50,940 nt of DNA. Origin: Flavobacterium sp. Lineage in GTDB: Bacteria > Bacteroidota > Bacteroidia > Flavobacteriales > Flavobacteriaceae. The stretch is taken from NCBI GenBank assembly GCA_030591585.1, contig JAUVAS010000007.1:1-50940 (forward strand), in the 5' to 3' direction. Position 1 is the stretch's first letter, and every line of letters begins with the position of its first letter. The notes under the pieces were generated by a model. The model made no database searches. It was not told the DNA's origin and worked only from the letters and a program-made list of their open reading frames with translations. This document shows positions 39,198 to 47,316 of this stretch, in pieces. Position numbers and translations under genes: made by a program.

Positions 39198-41186
39198 TCA
39201 AACAAGTTCCTTAAAACACTCATAAATCATTACCATTGCCAGCGTATCAAGCTCACAATAACGAAGCAATGCGACTCGAGTTTCGGTTCTTTCTGAGTTG
39301 GAAATCGTAGCATCTTGCATCTTGGCATAGGCAAACAATGCAGCGCCTCCATCAGCTATTTGCCTCACTTCATCTTTAGCGTGTTCTATAGCTTCTTCTA
39401 ATTGGTCATTTGAAAATCCATCAAAAAGGGGCGGTAATAATTTGTACGGATTTGCAGCTACACCATCTTCAATAGTTAGAAAACAAAAATTCTCTTTAAA
39501 ATTGAGTGTAGTAAGATTGATGTATTTAATAGGCTGTATGTATTTTTTCTTCAGAAATGTACTAGAATCCAATACAGCAGGTAATATGGCTTTAATTGAG
39601 TTTGATCCGCCCGTTTGTGGATGGAAATAATTACGAACTACTGTTCGTTGCAAGTCAATCATATCACGATCGCCGCACCAATTTCCAGCACTGCTTCCTG
39701 TATTATGACTTATGGTTTCTATAAAGGCTATCAATTCATTCTTATCTATTTCCGAAGAAACTTTTAACTGATTGTAAATCACATTCACAACCGTATTCTC
39801 ATGATTATGATATCTAAAAATAGAACCGTCATTTTGAGCTAAAGATTCTTTTAGTGCACGGATAAATTCAAAATTAGGGAATATACCAATCTCAAGATTT
39901 ATATAATCACTATGATGTTCCACACGCCCATCTTCATAAACAACATGATGGCTAAACTGAAATGCTAATTGCTCATATGGCCGCATCCCAGCAGTAAAAG
40001 GTATTGCCACAGCACAGGTTTCAAAATCGATAAAATTGAGCGGGTATTTCCATTGGCTCATTTCGAGTCGTAGGTTTTCAACGTCTACTGCAACTGTGTT
40101 GTCATTATTGTTTGTTTTTTCAATCTGTAACCATTGGCGATCAGAGCGACTCATTCCGTAAGTTCCAGGATCGTCTTTTACATCGTCTCGTGTTAATTCG
40201 TAAGTAAAGAACCTCCTTTCTAAGATGGCTTTTTTAGCAGGCTTATTCCAAATTTCATAGGATTTTGGTTGGTCTATTAGTTCTTTTGTAATCTTTCCTA
40301 GTTCTGGTTTTTGTATTGGTAATTGTTTCATCCAACATTCGTGATATCCGCTTTTTTTACCTTCGCGTGGATCGTGTAGCATAAATTCGCAACCGCCACA
40401 ATGAGCACCAATTTCTGTGTCAATTTTAATGTCATTTGCATAGTGATCACGATAAAAGCAAACGGTTTCTTCAAATGTTTTGTCCTCAATTGGATTTGTA
40501 TTTAAGATGAGCGCCACTTCATCTTGCACATTAATCAGCGCCATTATCGATTCACCTATAGCTGATTTAGTTAGCCCAGAAGTAACCTCTACATTGGTTC
40601 GTAACTCTGAATTGGGCACAATTTTAAAATGACTATTCAATCCATTAACCGTGGTGTATTTTGATTTGTCCACAAGATTCAAATAGGCTTTTATTTCCCA
40701 ATCTGGATGACCTTGCTTTATTACATATTGCTGAAATGCCACATCGTATAAGTACGCTCCCATTCCACCACTTAAAGCTCCTTTTTGGTTTATAAAAGTT
40801 GTGTGACTTTCGCTATCAATGGATTTGGCTTTAACTTCAATCAAACTGATGTTATTCCCTTTCTTCTCTAGAATATCCACTCTAATAAATAGCCCGTTTA
40901 CTAAAAAAGCAGGCTCAAAGATGGTCACATTTTCTTGTTGTAGGAGTTCGTTCGTTCTTGAAACAAGCTTGTCGTAGTTATAATCATCACCTAAAATCGC
41001 GACCCCTTCAGGGAAATACATACGGGCTAGTTCTTCTACTTGGAAACCACCTTGCGCAAGGCCTTGCAAAAAGCTATCCATCTCGCTTGTGTCTTCATAT
41101 TCCTTTTTGCGTGTATAGAATAACTTAGTAGAACATCCCAGCGCGAGTTTAAATCTGGATTTTGTGAGGTATCGTGGTTTAGTCAT
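39198..41186 (-). CDS. DUF2779 protein: Cas4-like PD-(D/E)xK and DEDD-like nuclease
   Basis: The 662-residue protein matches the DUF2779 family. The N-terminal half has a Cas4/RecB-type nuclease core (GLFIRVDILEKKGNNISLIEVKAKS split as D...ExK, about residues 98-122) and cysteines for a possible Fe-S cluster (CGGCEF, CW). The C-terminal half carries the DUF2779 signature, an RNase H-like exonuclease: LNFIDFETCAVAIP (DxE, about 385), LAFQFSHH, RYHNHENTV, RDMIDLQ. The last 8 nt of the upstream PDDEXK_4 gene overlap its start, so the two nucleases are co-translated. DUF2779 proteins often occur in variable, defence-rich regions. Confidence 0.83.
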   Translation of the reverse strand: MTKPRYLTKSRFKLALGCSTKLFYTRKKEYEDTSEMDSFLQGLAQGGFQVEELARMYFPEGVAILGDDYNYDKLVSRTNELLQQENVTIFEPAFLVNGLFIRVDILEKKGNNISLIEVKAKSIDSESHTTFINQKGALSGGMGAYLYDVAFQQYVIKQGHPDWEIKAYLNLVDKSKYTTVNGLNSHFKIVPNSELRTNVEVTSGLTKSAIGESIMALINVQDEVALILNTNPIEDKTFEETVCFYRDHYANDIKIDTEIGAHCGGCEFMLHDPREGKKSGYHECWMKQLPIQKPELGKITKELIDQPKSYEIWNKPAKKAILERRFFTYELTRDDVKDDPGTYGMSRSDRQWLQIEKTNNNDNTVAVDVENLRLEMSQWKYPLNFIDFETCAVAIPFTAGMRPYEQLAFQFSHHVVYEDGRVEHHSDYINLEIGIFPNFEFIRALKESLAQNDGSIFRYHNHENTVVNVIYNQLKVSSEIDKNELIAFIETISHNTGSSAGNWCGDRDMIDLQRTVVRNYFHPQTGGSNSIKAILPAVLDSSTFLKKKYIQPIKYINLTTLNFKENFCFLTIEDGVAANPYKLLPPLFDGFSNDQLEEAIEHAKDEVRQIADGGAALFAYAKMQDATISNSERTETRVALLRYCELDTLAMVMIYECFKELV

Positions 41187-42369
41187 TCGTTTGTAACATC
41201 AGCAATAATTGCCCTATTAAGATAGTCAAATCATCTTCAAAAGATCCAAAAGCCATTTTATGTAAAGTATCTAGATTACTCCAATCATAATATCCTAATG
41301 AATTTTCAAAAGAATAGCATAACCAATCAGGCCCCTGATCAGAAGCTCCGAATTTTTCTTGAAAATTTTGCCTTATTTGAGGATCAATGTTTGCTAAGTT
41401 TTCTGAATCAAATTTATCTCCATTTTGATAGAATCCAAAATATAATCCACGTGCGTTGGAGTTATCAAACTGAAACCCAATACAAATATTCTTATTTTTT
41501 AGTTCCTTATTACTATACCAAAACATCATATACCTAGGTTGTGTATGACAAAATTCATTTTCGTCATATTTAATTGACAGATTATTTTGTTTACCTATTC
41601 TATGCAGTTTAGGCAAAATAAATTTTTTCATAATCATTGCTCTAATCTTTGCGTCGGCTCCTACTATTTTTTTATAAGCCTCAAAATTTGATTCACTTGA
41701 AATTACACTTTCTGCTATATCGTTGTTCATTTTTGAATTGGAGTTTTGGTTAGTAATTTTTAGAATTAAATTTTTATAATGATGAATTATTTGGCTCACA
41801 TAAAAGGGTGTATTTTCTAAAAGACATAATTCAAGCCAAGCGATAACCTCTTTATTATAGGAACAGGTTTGGTACTTGATACCCATGTTTTTTAATTCAT
41901 CATGATCTTGACTGTTTTTGCCAGTTTTTGTAAGAAATAATAGTGGCCCTTTTAAATCATAATTGTGATATCTAAGTAATTGTTTATGTTGTTCTCCTGC
42001 ATCTATCTTGTTTTCTATTTTTATAACTTGACGTGTCTTATTCATTAATAAAATATCAATCGCACCACCCTGAGAATTATTAGCAGATATTGCACCTATA
42101 TAATGTTCCACAAATGACCTACTCCCTGTAGAGTCGTAATTTTCTATTTTAAAGGTTTTTAAAAATAAGTCTAAGAAAATTGTTCCACATTCATGCGTTT
42201 CTGTGGTGTCTAGTAAATAGGCTATAAATTTTGAATGTACTCCTACTTCATCATTTTCTTTTCTTAAGAACGAGAAAATATTAAATTCTTGTCCTATGGT
42301 ATCATTACTTTTTTTGAAAGTTTGATGTATTTCTTCAACTCTTTTTAATAATTTAATTTCTTGTTCCAT
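41179..42369 (-). CDS. PD-(D/E)xK nuclease superfamily protein (PDDEXK_4)
   Basis: The 396-residue protein has the PDDEXK_4 pattern near residues 80-135: EHYIGAI...GGAIDILLMNK, VIKIENKIDAGEQ and QLLRYHNYD, i.e. D, ExK and a following Q/R helix. The start (FNIFSFLRKENDEVGVHSKFIAYLLD) is also typical. The C-terminal half is less conserved (WYSNKELKNK..., YDWSNLD). It belongs to the same transcription unit as DUF2779 with an 8-nt overlap. Nucleases of this kind are frequent in defence islands and mobile elements; target unknown. Confidence 0.82.
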   Translation of the reverse strand: MEQEIKLLKRVEEIHQTFKKSNDTIGQEFNIFSFLRKENDEVGVHSKFIAYLLDTTETHECGTIFLDLFLKTFKIENYDSTGSRSFVEHYIGAISANNSQGGAIDILLMNKTRQVIKIENKIDAGEQHKQLLRYHNYDLKGPLLFLTKTGKNSQDHDELKNMGIKYQTCSYNKEVIAWLELCLLENTPFYVSQIIHHYKNLILKITNQNSNSKMNNDIAESVISSESNFEAYKKIVGADAKIRAMIMKKFILPKLHRIGKQNNLSIKYDENEFCHTQPRYMMFWYSNKELKNKNICIGFQFDNSNARGLYFGFYQNGDKFDSENLANIDPQIRQNFQEKFGASDQGPDWLCYSFENSLGYYDWSNLDTLHKMAFGSFEDDLTILIGQLLLMLQTND

Positions 42370-42441
42370 TCTTTAAATTTAATTGATTTTCATTTGATGC
42401 CTAATCTTTTAAACCATTTTATTTTCAAATTTATCTATATT

Positions 42442-42837
42442 TTAATATATGTCATCGTCATCAAAATCCAAACGCTCAATACTTTTTCCGTCGTCACTAA
42501 GTTTATAGCGTCCGCTTTCTAGACCAATGTTATCTTCATCGACTATTTCATCAAAAGCTGGATGATCTGAAAATAAACAGACGCTATTTCCATTACACTG
42601 GAAAGTGGCATCTATATGTTCTCTTTCTATTTTAAAAGTGTCGCCAGATTCTACAAGTAGGTGAAGCATATTATAACCTTCTTGGTAAAGTACAGCATCA
42701 ATATCAATGATCTGGTTTGGAAGTACTTCATATCGTGATAAAAACAGTTTTTTATCACAAAAGGGTTGGCCAAAGTTATTGGAAAAGATACTCGGATCAA
42801 ATCTGGGTGCTCGAGAAAGAAGATAGGATTTTGACAT
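42442..42837 (-). CDS. Unknown 131-residue acidic protein ahead of the nuclease pair
   Basis: I do not recognise this protein. It is acidic, especially at the end (LDFDDDDIY), and beta-rich in pattern (YNMLHLLVESGDTFKIER, GRYKLSDDGKSIE), with two cysteines. It is 72 nt upstream of the PDDEXK_4 gene on the same strand and probably the first gene of that unit. An acidic C-terminus occurs in DNA mimics and nuclease inhibitors, but that is only a possibility. Confidence 0.6.
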   Translation of the reverse strand: MSKSYLLSRAPRFDPSIFSNNFGQPFCDKKLFLSRYEVLPNQIIDIDAVLYQEGYNMLHLLVESGDTFKIEREHIDATFQCNGNSVCLFSDHPAFDEIVDEDNIGLESGRYKLSDDGKSIERLDFDDDDIY

Positions 42838-42916
42838 ACTTTGAAAATTTTAAGAGTTTATTATTTATGCTTAAGATTCAAAAGTAGAACATTACTCCGC
42901 CATCATATGTCTATGC

Positions 42917-43072
42917 GGAAATTCATCAAATAAATTAGGTTTATTAGTAAGAAAACAGAAAGATGCTAAAGCGGTATTAGAATTAGATACTAATTTAAGG
43001 TTGTTGGATAAGCAAGACCCCGTAAAGTATGATTTTGCATTATTTGGATTAGGCGTATTTGAAAACTTCTAA
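42917..43072 (+). pseudogene. 3' fragment of a TIGR02757-family gene
   Basis: An open stretch translates to GNSSNKLGLLVRKQKDAKAV and ends in DPVKYDFALFGLGVFENF and stop. This is the C-terminal end of TIGR02757-family proteins (about 260 residues when complete). No start and no upstream part exist in the window; the frame continues leftward into unrelated sequence ahead of the convergent gene at 42837. It is a remnant left by an insertion or deletion and marks a junction in the genome. Confidence 0.75.
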
Positions 43073-43191
43073 TTATAAATATTAAAGAAACCTTGAAATC
43101 AAAGGGTTAACCAATTAAATGAAAAATAATTTAAAAATATTTAAACTTTTTTTAGTATAACAATATAACCATTAGAGGTTAATCATTAGCA

Positions 43192-43210
43192 GATAATCAA
43201 TCTGATTATC
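43192..43210. promoter_or_regulatory. Dyad GATAATCA-ATC-TGATTATC upstream of a small gene
   Basis: A perfect 8+3+8 palindrome lies 33 nt before the start of the 149-residue gene. A half-site GTTAATCA sits 14 nt to its left (43178-43185). The architecture equals the dyads at 46375 and 46523-46588, so a common DNA-binding protein is likely. Confidence 0.55.
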
Positions 43211-43243
43211 ATTAAACAAAATCTCTTAATAGAGTAATTAATA

Positions 43244-43693
43244 ATGGCAATAGTAGTAAACAAAAAAGTAGCAAAAAAAAACCAAAAATCATCAATAAAA
43301 ACATTCGATGAGCATCTTAAAATTCTTGAATTGAGCTATGATCAGTTTCTTTCAATGCATAAGAAAGATCAGTTGCATGATGAGTGTTATCTTGATTATA
43401 GTGAAGAATCACTTAAAGATATAGATAAATTGTTATTAAGCAAGTATAAATTCTATAAATCAGAAGGACTTGAATTCTCGGATTATACAGTATTTTTTCA
43501 TAGTCTTTATATCATTAAAGTATTTGAAAAAAATCATGAATGTGGTGTTATGAGTTTTGATAATTATAAATTAAAATATGTGTGGAGAAATATGGAAATA
43601 TTTCCACATACTTGGTGTATTAATAAGGCTAAATATGGGGGGAAAGCAGATAATATATATTTTAAGTATCATGAATGTATAAAGACTAAGTAA
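43244..43693 (+). CDS. Unknown 149-residue protein, MxIVV start
   Basis: I do not recognise this protein. It starts MAIVVNKKVAKKNQKSS, a basic N-terminus, and continues mostly helical with aromatic residues (SDYTVFFHSLYIIKVF, MEIFPHTWC). Its first codons (ATGGCAATAGTAGTAA) nearly equal those of the genes at 46603 and 47000, and a dyad related to theirs lies upstream. It therefore belongs to the same regulon. No start alternative is needed. Confidence 0.6.
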   Translation: MAIVVNKKVAKKNQKSSIKTFDEHLKILELSYDQFLSMHKKDQLHDECYLDYSEESLKDIDKLLLSKYKFYKSEGLEFSDYTVFFHSLYIIKVFEKNHECGVMSFDNYKLKYVWRNMEIFPHTWCINKAKYGGKADNIYFKYHECIKTK

Positions 43694-43761
43694 AACTGCT
43701 GTGAGAAAAAGAAATAATGATTAAAATAACACCAATAATGTTCTTATCAACTGTATTTAAA

Positions 43762-44022
43762 TTATACTTCAATGTAATCTGTAATATACCACATTCCCCA
43801 TGAACCAACAGGTTTCTTTGTTACTTCAATTATAACTTCTCTATCCTTATACTTTCCATCAACAAATAGAATTCTGTAAATATAGTAATCCTCATCTGAC
43901 AGGTCTACTAAAAACTTAATTGTTGCCTTTATACTACCCTCTCGACAAGCATACAGGTTTCCAACAATTAATGTATCACTTACTATATCTACATAATTAC
44001 TTGGGTGTCTTTTATGGCTCAT
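43762..44022 (-). CDS. Small protein, paralogue of the gene at 49580
   Basis: This 86-residue protein shares the pattern REGS(I/L)KATI-FL-DL, DGKYKD, (V/I)TKKP-G-WGMWYI-DY with the 87-residue protein encoded at 49580 on the other strand. The compact beta-rich shape with conserved Trp and Tyr suggests a small barrel-like domain. I do not recognise the family and see no catalytic motif. Two copies within 6 kb suggest duplication inside the element. Confidence 0.65.
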   Translation of the reverse strand: MSHKRHPSNYVDIVSDTLIVGNLYACREGSIKATIKFLVDLSDEDYYIYRILFVDGKYKDREVIIEVTKKPVGSWGMWYITDYIEV

Positions 44023-44473
44023 ATTAATATTTTATTTCTTTCTAAAAAAGGTATGTGCAAAGTTAGTTATTGTCATTTAGGGTATAATCATAAAGTGATT
44101 ACGAATTTTACTCAATGACATCTTTTTAACTCCCTAAGCGAATCTCAATCAGCATTTTATTTGTATGAAAAAATAACATAATCCTCTAAAAATGAGAGGA
44201 AGTTATTCTATTAAGAAAGTCTTTCTCGCATGAATTTCAGAACTTTCTTACCAATAATTAGAGATAAATGAAGACAAAACAATGAACACTATTTATTACG
44301 AAATGATTAAAGTAGAGTTGCAGGAGATGTTATATTAAAAAGGGAGAACCTATTAAAATATTGTAAAATGACACTCTTGTTATACTTAAAAATTTATCTG
44401 ATTTAAAAGTGAAAAATAGATAAATTTTCTTTATAATTAATACCCTTAATTTATTGCTATTATTTTTGATTAA
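44023..44473. other. Gene-free region with small hairpins
   Basis: No gene is supported in these 451 nt. Two short stems stand out: TCCTCT/AGAGGA (44182-44200) and TAAGAAAGT/ACTTTCTTA (44212-44250). The stretch just before the PcfJ-like gene is A/T-rich. It may contain a small RNA or only regulatory sequence; I cannot tell. Confidence 0.4.
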
Positions 44474-45826
44474 ATGAACTTGAAAACTAATTATAATGTC
44501 CCCGAAACAACTATTGTTCTTTCATTAATAAATGATAAAAAAGACCTAATACTAAAATTAGAAAACCTAATATTAACTCAAGAAGAAACAATACTTAGAA
44601 GGCTAAACAAATGGTTTGAATTTTTCAATGAAAATTATTATAGAGGTGTTTGTATGTATTCCCAAACTATTTTCGCTATTGTCGATGCCTCAAGATATGA
44701 CGATGTCTTTAAAACTCAAACAACTCACGAATTTGAATTAAGTTTAAAATTTTATAGTCATATATTCGAATCGAATATTTTTATTTCCCTTAGTGAATTA
44801 GAACATGCAAGATTCCTCTTAAAACTTAGTTTGGTATTTTCAAAGTACCCAGGAATGGTTTCAGGTTCAATAAAAGAGTCTATCTCTAAGTTAAACAATG
44901 GTTCTGATAATGCGGCTCTAAAGACTATTTTTTCTTCCTTATATGTTAAATATGAAAACCCTTATATACTCACAGATAAAATTGATTCGCTAACCAATGA
45001 AGATATTGACCTTTTAATGTATATACTTCAAGGGAATAATATTAGAAATTATAAAAATATTCCCTTTCCAATATCGAGAAAAGAGTCTTTTATATTTATT
45101 AATGAACTACCTAAAAATATATCCTTTGAAAATAATTTGTTGGGAAGAGCAATTATTAGTAGTAAGTTATGTAATACTAAATCTTGTGATATTAAATTAT
45201 TAAAACCATTATTAACTTATAGTAAAGTGTTTAGATATAATTTGTGTGATTTTAATAAAGATATAATGTTTTGGAAAAGTGTTTTCAGATTTATTTCTAG
45301 AGGTAATAGTGCGAAATATGTCTCAATTCAAGACTATATTGATTATTTTGAATATATGAAATATTCTGAAGCTCCAAATTATTCTTTGAGAGGACGGACA
45401 GTGTTCTCAGTTGAAAATGCCATAAGCAATTGGCACGAATCTGCTGACTATCCTAAAAACATGGAATTAATTAGTCAGAAATGGCATCGAACCACAGAAA
45501 AAGATGTTAAAATTAATAAAGATAAAATCAATTATCTTTTTAAAGAAATTATTAATGGGGAAGAACTTTTTTTAGAATCAAAAAAGCTTAAACACTGTGT
45601 GTTCTCTTACATTGATAGTTGTATCCATGGGCATTTGACAATTTGGAGTTTACAAAAAGAAGTGGATACTATATACCAACCATTTATAACAATAGAAGTA
45701 TCAAATAATAAGATTACTCAAGTCTCAGGGAAGTACAATAGAGCAATTAATGATAAAGAAAATAAATTAATTGAAGAGTGGGCAGAAATGATGAATTATA
45801 AAATGAGTATTGAATTTTGTGAATAA
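44474..45826 (+). CDS. PcfJ-like protein
   Basis: This is a 450-residue protein. The C-terminal 100 residues carry the PcfJ-like signature: EELFLESKKLKHCVFSYIDS, IWSLQ, FITIEVSNNKITQVSGKYNR and a final EEWAEMM. PcfJ-like proteins are found on conjugative plasmids and other mobile elements; their biochemical role is not established. The N-terminal 350 residues are helical and unrecognised. A 59-residue gene follows after 14 nt. This supports the view that 43-51 kb is mobile-element backbone. Confidence 0.78.
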   Translation: MNLKTNYNVPETTIVLSLINDKKDLILKLENLILTQEETILRRLNKWFEFFNENYYRGVCMYSQTIFAIVDASRYDDVFKTQTTHEFELSLKFYSHIFESNIFISLSELEHARFLLKLSLVFSKYPGMVSGSIKESISKLNNGSDNAALKTIFSSLYVKYENPYILTDKIDSLTNEDIDLLMYILQGNNIRNYKNIPFPISRKESFIFINELPKNISFENNLLGRAIISSKLCNTKSCDIKLLKPLLTYSKVFRYNLCDFNKDIMFWKSVFRFISRGNSAKYVSIQDYIDYFEYMKYSEAPNYSLRGRTVFSVENAISNWHESADYPKNMELISQKWHRTTEKDVKINKDKINYLFKEIINGEELFLESKKLKHCVFSYIDSCIHGHLTIWSLQKEVDTIYQPFITIEVSNNKITQVSGKYNRAINDKENKLIEEWAEMMNYKMSIEFCE

Positions 45827-45840
45827 TTAAAAGGCAAGTT

Positions 45841-46020
45841 ATGAAGTCAAAAAAAGTTAAAGAGCTAATGAATTGGTTGGAGAAAAGAACAAGAGGAATA
45901 GATCTCCCCAGAGATTATTCAGAAGGTGAGGTTTTTGCACTAATAGAAATAGCTGAACTAGAATCTGAAGAATCTGAAAAATTAGACTTAAAAGTGGAAG
46001 AGTTTAAAAATAAACACTAG
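45841..46020 (+). CDS. Small acidic helical protein downstream of the PcfJ-like gene
   Basis: Fifty-nine codons from the ATG at 45841 to a TAG. The protein has a basic N-terminus (MKSKKVKELMNWLEKRTRG) and an acidic helical rest (SEGEVFALIEIAELESEESE). It starts 14 nt after the PcfJ-like gene in the same direction and shows coding-like composition. Function unknown. Confidence 0.55.
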   Translation: MKSKKVKELMNWLEKRTRGIDLPRDYSEGEVFALIEIAELESEESEKLDLKVEEFKNKH

Positions 46021-46160
46021 TAGAGTTAGACTTACTATAGTAATCTCAATATTTTTAGCACTATCTTCAATATCTCCACCCTATTATGTAACTACCTGTA
46101 AACTAACTAATCTGTTTTCTGTTTGGAATAATTATTATTATAGCACTTAAGTAATTGAGG

Positions 46161-46304
46161 GTTTAATATATAAGATACCATCCGATATGGTGAATATGCT
46201 TGGAAAGAGGAAAAATCCAAATTATTTCAGTAGATGGGTAATAAACCTATTATTGCCTGATATCAGGAAAATGGCGGAGAAAGTTTGAAACCTATATATT
46301 AAAC
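46161..46304. ncRNA. Candidate structured RNA or stem-closed DNA element
   Basis: The ends pair perfectly: GTTTAATATATA at 46161-46172 with TATATATTAAAC at 46293-46304. Inside lie at least three more stems: ACCAT/ATGGT around CCGAT (46177-46191), GGTAATA with TATTGCC allowing one G-T pair (about 46237-46257), and the 12-nt palindrome CCTGATATCAGG (46256-46267) overlapping the last. No reading frame of note crosses it. This may be a small RNA, a replication or transfer site, or a degenerate transposable unit. Strand cannot be fixed. Confidence 0.4.
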
Positions 46305-46374
46305 ACCCTTATTCTAACCCTTTTAGTTAATCCTAACGGATCAACATATAGAATCTCCACATATTTTTAAACTT

Positions 46375-46393
46375 GTTAATCATTCTGATTAAC
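46375..46393. promoter_or_regulatory. Dyad GTTAATCA-TTC-TGATTAAC
   Basis: A perfect 8+3+8 palindrome of 19 nt, the reverse complement of the dyad at 46570-46588. It lies 210 nt before the 46603 gene, alone between the structured element and the main array. Probably bound by the same protein. Confidence 0.55.
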
Positions 46394-46522
46394 TATTTTA
46401 TCTATATTCTTATTTAGATTCATTACAAATAAACATTATAACTAATTGATTTTAAATGTTCTATTAAATATAATTTTAATAATCGTGCAACTTTATATAA
46501 ACCCTCTGGTATAACCCTCAGA

Positions 46523-46588
46523 AACAATCAGAAGATTGTTAGTTAATCAGAAGGGTTAACATTTAATCAGTTAATCAGAATGATTAAC
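46523..46588. promoter_or_regulatory. Array of three dyad operators or iterons before the MEIVVS genes
   Basis: Three palindromic sites stand in a row: AACAATC-AGAA-GATTGTT (46523-46540), GTTAATCAGAAGGGTTAAC (46542-46560, one arm degenerate) and GTTAATCAGAATGATTAAC (46570-46588, perfect). The last ends 14 nt before the ATG at 46603. Closely spaced copies suit a cooperative repressor or a replication initiator (iteron-like). Confidence 0.6.
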
Positions 46589-46602
46589 AAAAAATAAACA
46601 AT

Positions 46603-46989
46603 ATGGAAATAGTAGTAAGTACAGGTAGTGAAAAAGAAATTAATGATTTAGAATATAAATCTATAATTGAAAGTAGATCAGAATTGATATTTATTGGGAA
46701 ACATATATTAGTTCATAAGTTAGAAGAAGATGAAAACCAAAGAGAATGGTTTATTGAATGGTTAGGTGAATGGATTGATGAATATTATTTATGTGATGAG
46801 TTTAGTGATTTAACTAAATTTAAAAAATTAAGTCAAGATTTTTTAAATAAATTTCCAGAGTTAGAAATAATATTTCTAATTGAAAAAGATGGTTCTGTAT
46901 GTCGATACTATAACTTATTATATCACTTTGTTACTACATTTTTTGTTGAAATTAATATGGATAGTGATAAGGATTCCTTTTTAAGATAA
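46603..46989 (+). CDS. Acidic 128-residue protein of the MEIVVS family
   Basis: The protein starts MEIVVSTGSEKEIND and is strongly acidic, with many aromatic residues (REWFIEWLGEWIDEYYLCDEF). I do not recognise a family. Its first 14 coding bases and nine bases before the ATG are identical to those of the next gene (47000). Strong acidity with Trp/Tyr is seen in DNA mimics and antirestriction proteins, a possibility without further support. It follows the dyad array directly and is followed after 10 nt by the next gene. Confidence 0.6.
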   Translation: MEIVVSTGSEKEINDLEYKSIIESRSELIFIGKHILVHKLEEDENQREWFIEWLGEWIDEYYLCDEFSDLTKFKKLSQDFLNKFPELEIIFLIEKDGSVCRYYNLLYHFVTTFFVEINMDSDKDSFLR

Positions 46990-46999
46990 TATAAACAAT

Positions 47000-47278
47000 A
47001 TGGAAATAGTAGTTAGTAAAAGAGAGATTGAAAGAAGGAAAAGGGGTGAGAATTATTTTCAACAGATGGATCGAGAACGACAGGAATTTGATGATAGGTT
47101 AGAGAACACACCTATAAATAAAATGACAAGAAAACAATTAGAAAGGGTGAGTTCTAAATTAGGTATAGGTAATTATGATCGAAGTTGTAGAAAACCACAA
47201 ATATTTAAACATATAATAAACCATCCGAATTACATTCAAAAACAAAGAGAATTAATGATAGAAAAAATATTAAACTAA
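47000..47278 (+). CDS. Small basic protein with SAP-like helix pair, MEIVVS family start
   Basis: This 92-residue protein begins MEIVVSKREIERRKRG. Residues about 55-88 (MTRKQLERVSSKLGIGNYDR and PQIFKHII) follow the spacing of SAP/Rho-N/HeH-type helix-extended-helix modules that bind nucleic acid. Its overall charge is basic, in contrast with the acidic product just upstream. It is probably co-transcribed with that gene. Function is unknown; DNA binding is inferred from the fold pattern. Confidence 0.6.
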   Translation: MEIVVSKREIERRKRGENYFQQMDRERQEFDDRLENTPINKMTRKQLERVSSKLGIGNYDRSCRKPQIFKHIINHPNYIQKQRELMIEKILN

Positions 47279-47281
47279 CAA

Positions 47282-47301
47282 GTTAATTCTTATGAATTAA
47301 C
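47282..47301. promoter_or_regulatory. Dyad GTTAATTC-TTAT-GAATTAAC
   Basis: A perfect 8+4+8 palindrome lies between the stop of the previous gene and the start of the next (16 nt away). Its ends GTTAAT...ATTAAC equal those of the other dyads of this region, while the centre differs. Confidence 0.5.
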
Positions 47302-47316
47302 AATTAAAAAAAGATT

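Larger units (their letters stand above)
46021..46602. other. Gene-free control region with structured element and dyad array
   Basis: This 582-nt stretch has no supported gene. It carries a candidate structured RNA closed by a 12-bp stem (46161-46304), a single dyad (46375-46393) and three dyads directly before the next gene (46523-46588). All are listed separately. Confidence 0.6.

Noticed and set aside
46161-46304. Retron-type RNA
   Set aside because: The flanking inverted repeats fit loosely, but no reverse transcriptase gene lies nearby.
46523-46588. Short CRISPR array
   Set aside because: The repeated units are palindromic dyads with gaps of 1-9 nt, no constant spacers, and no cas genes.
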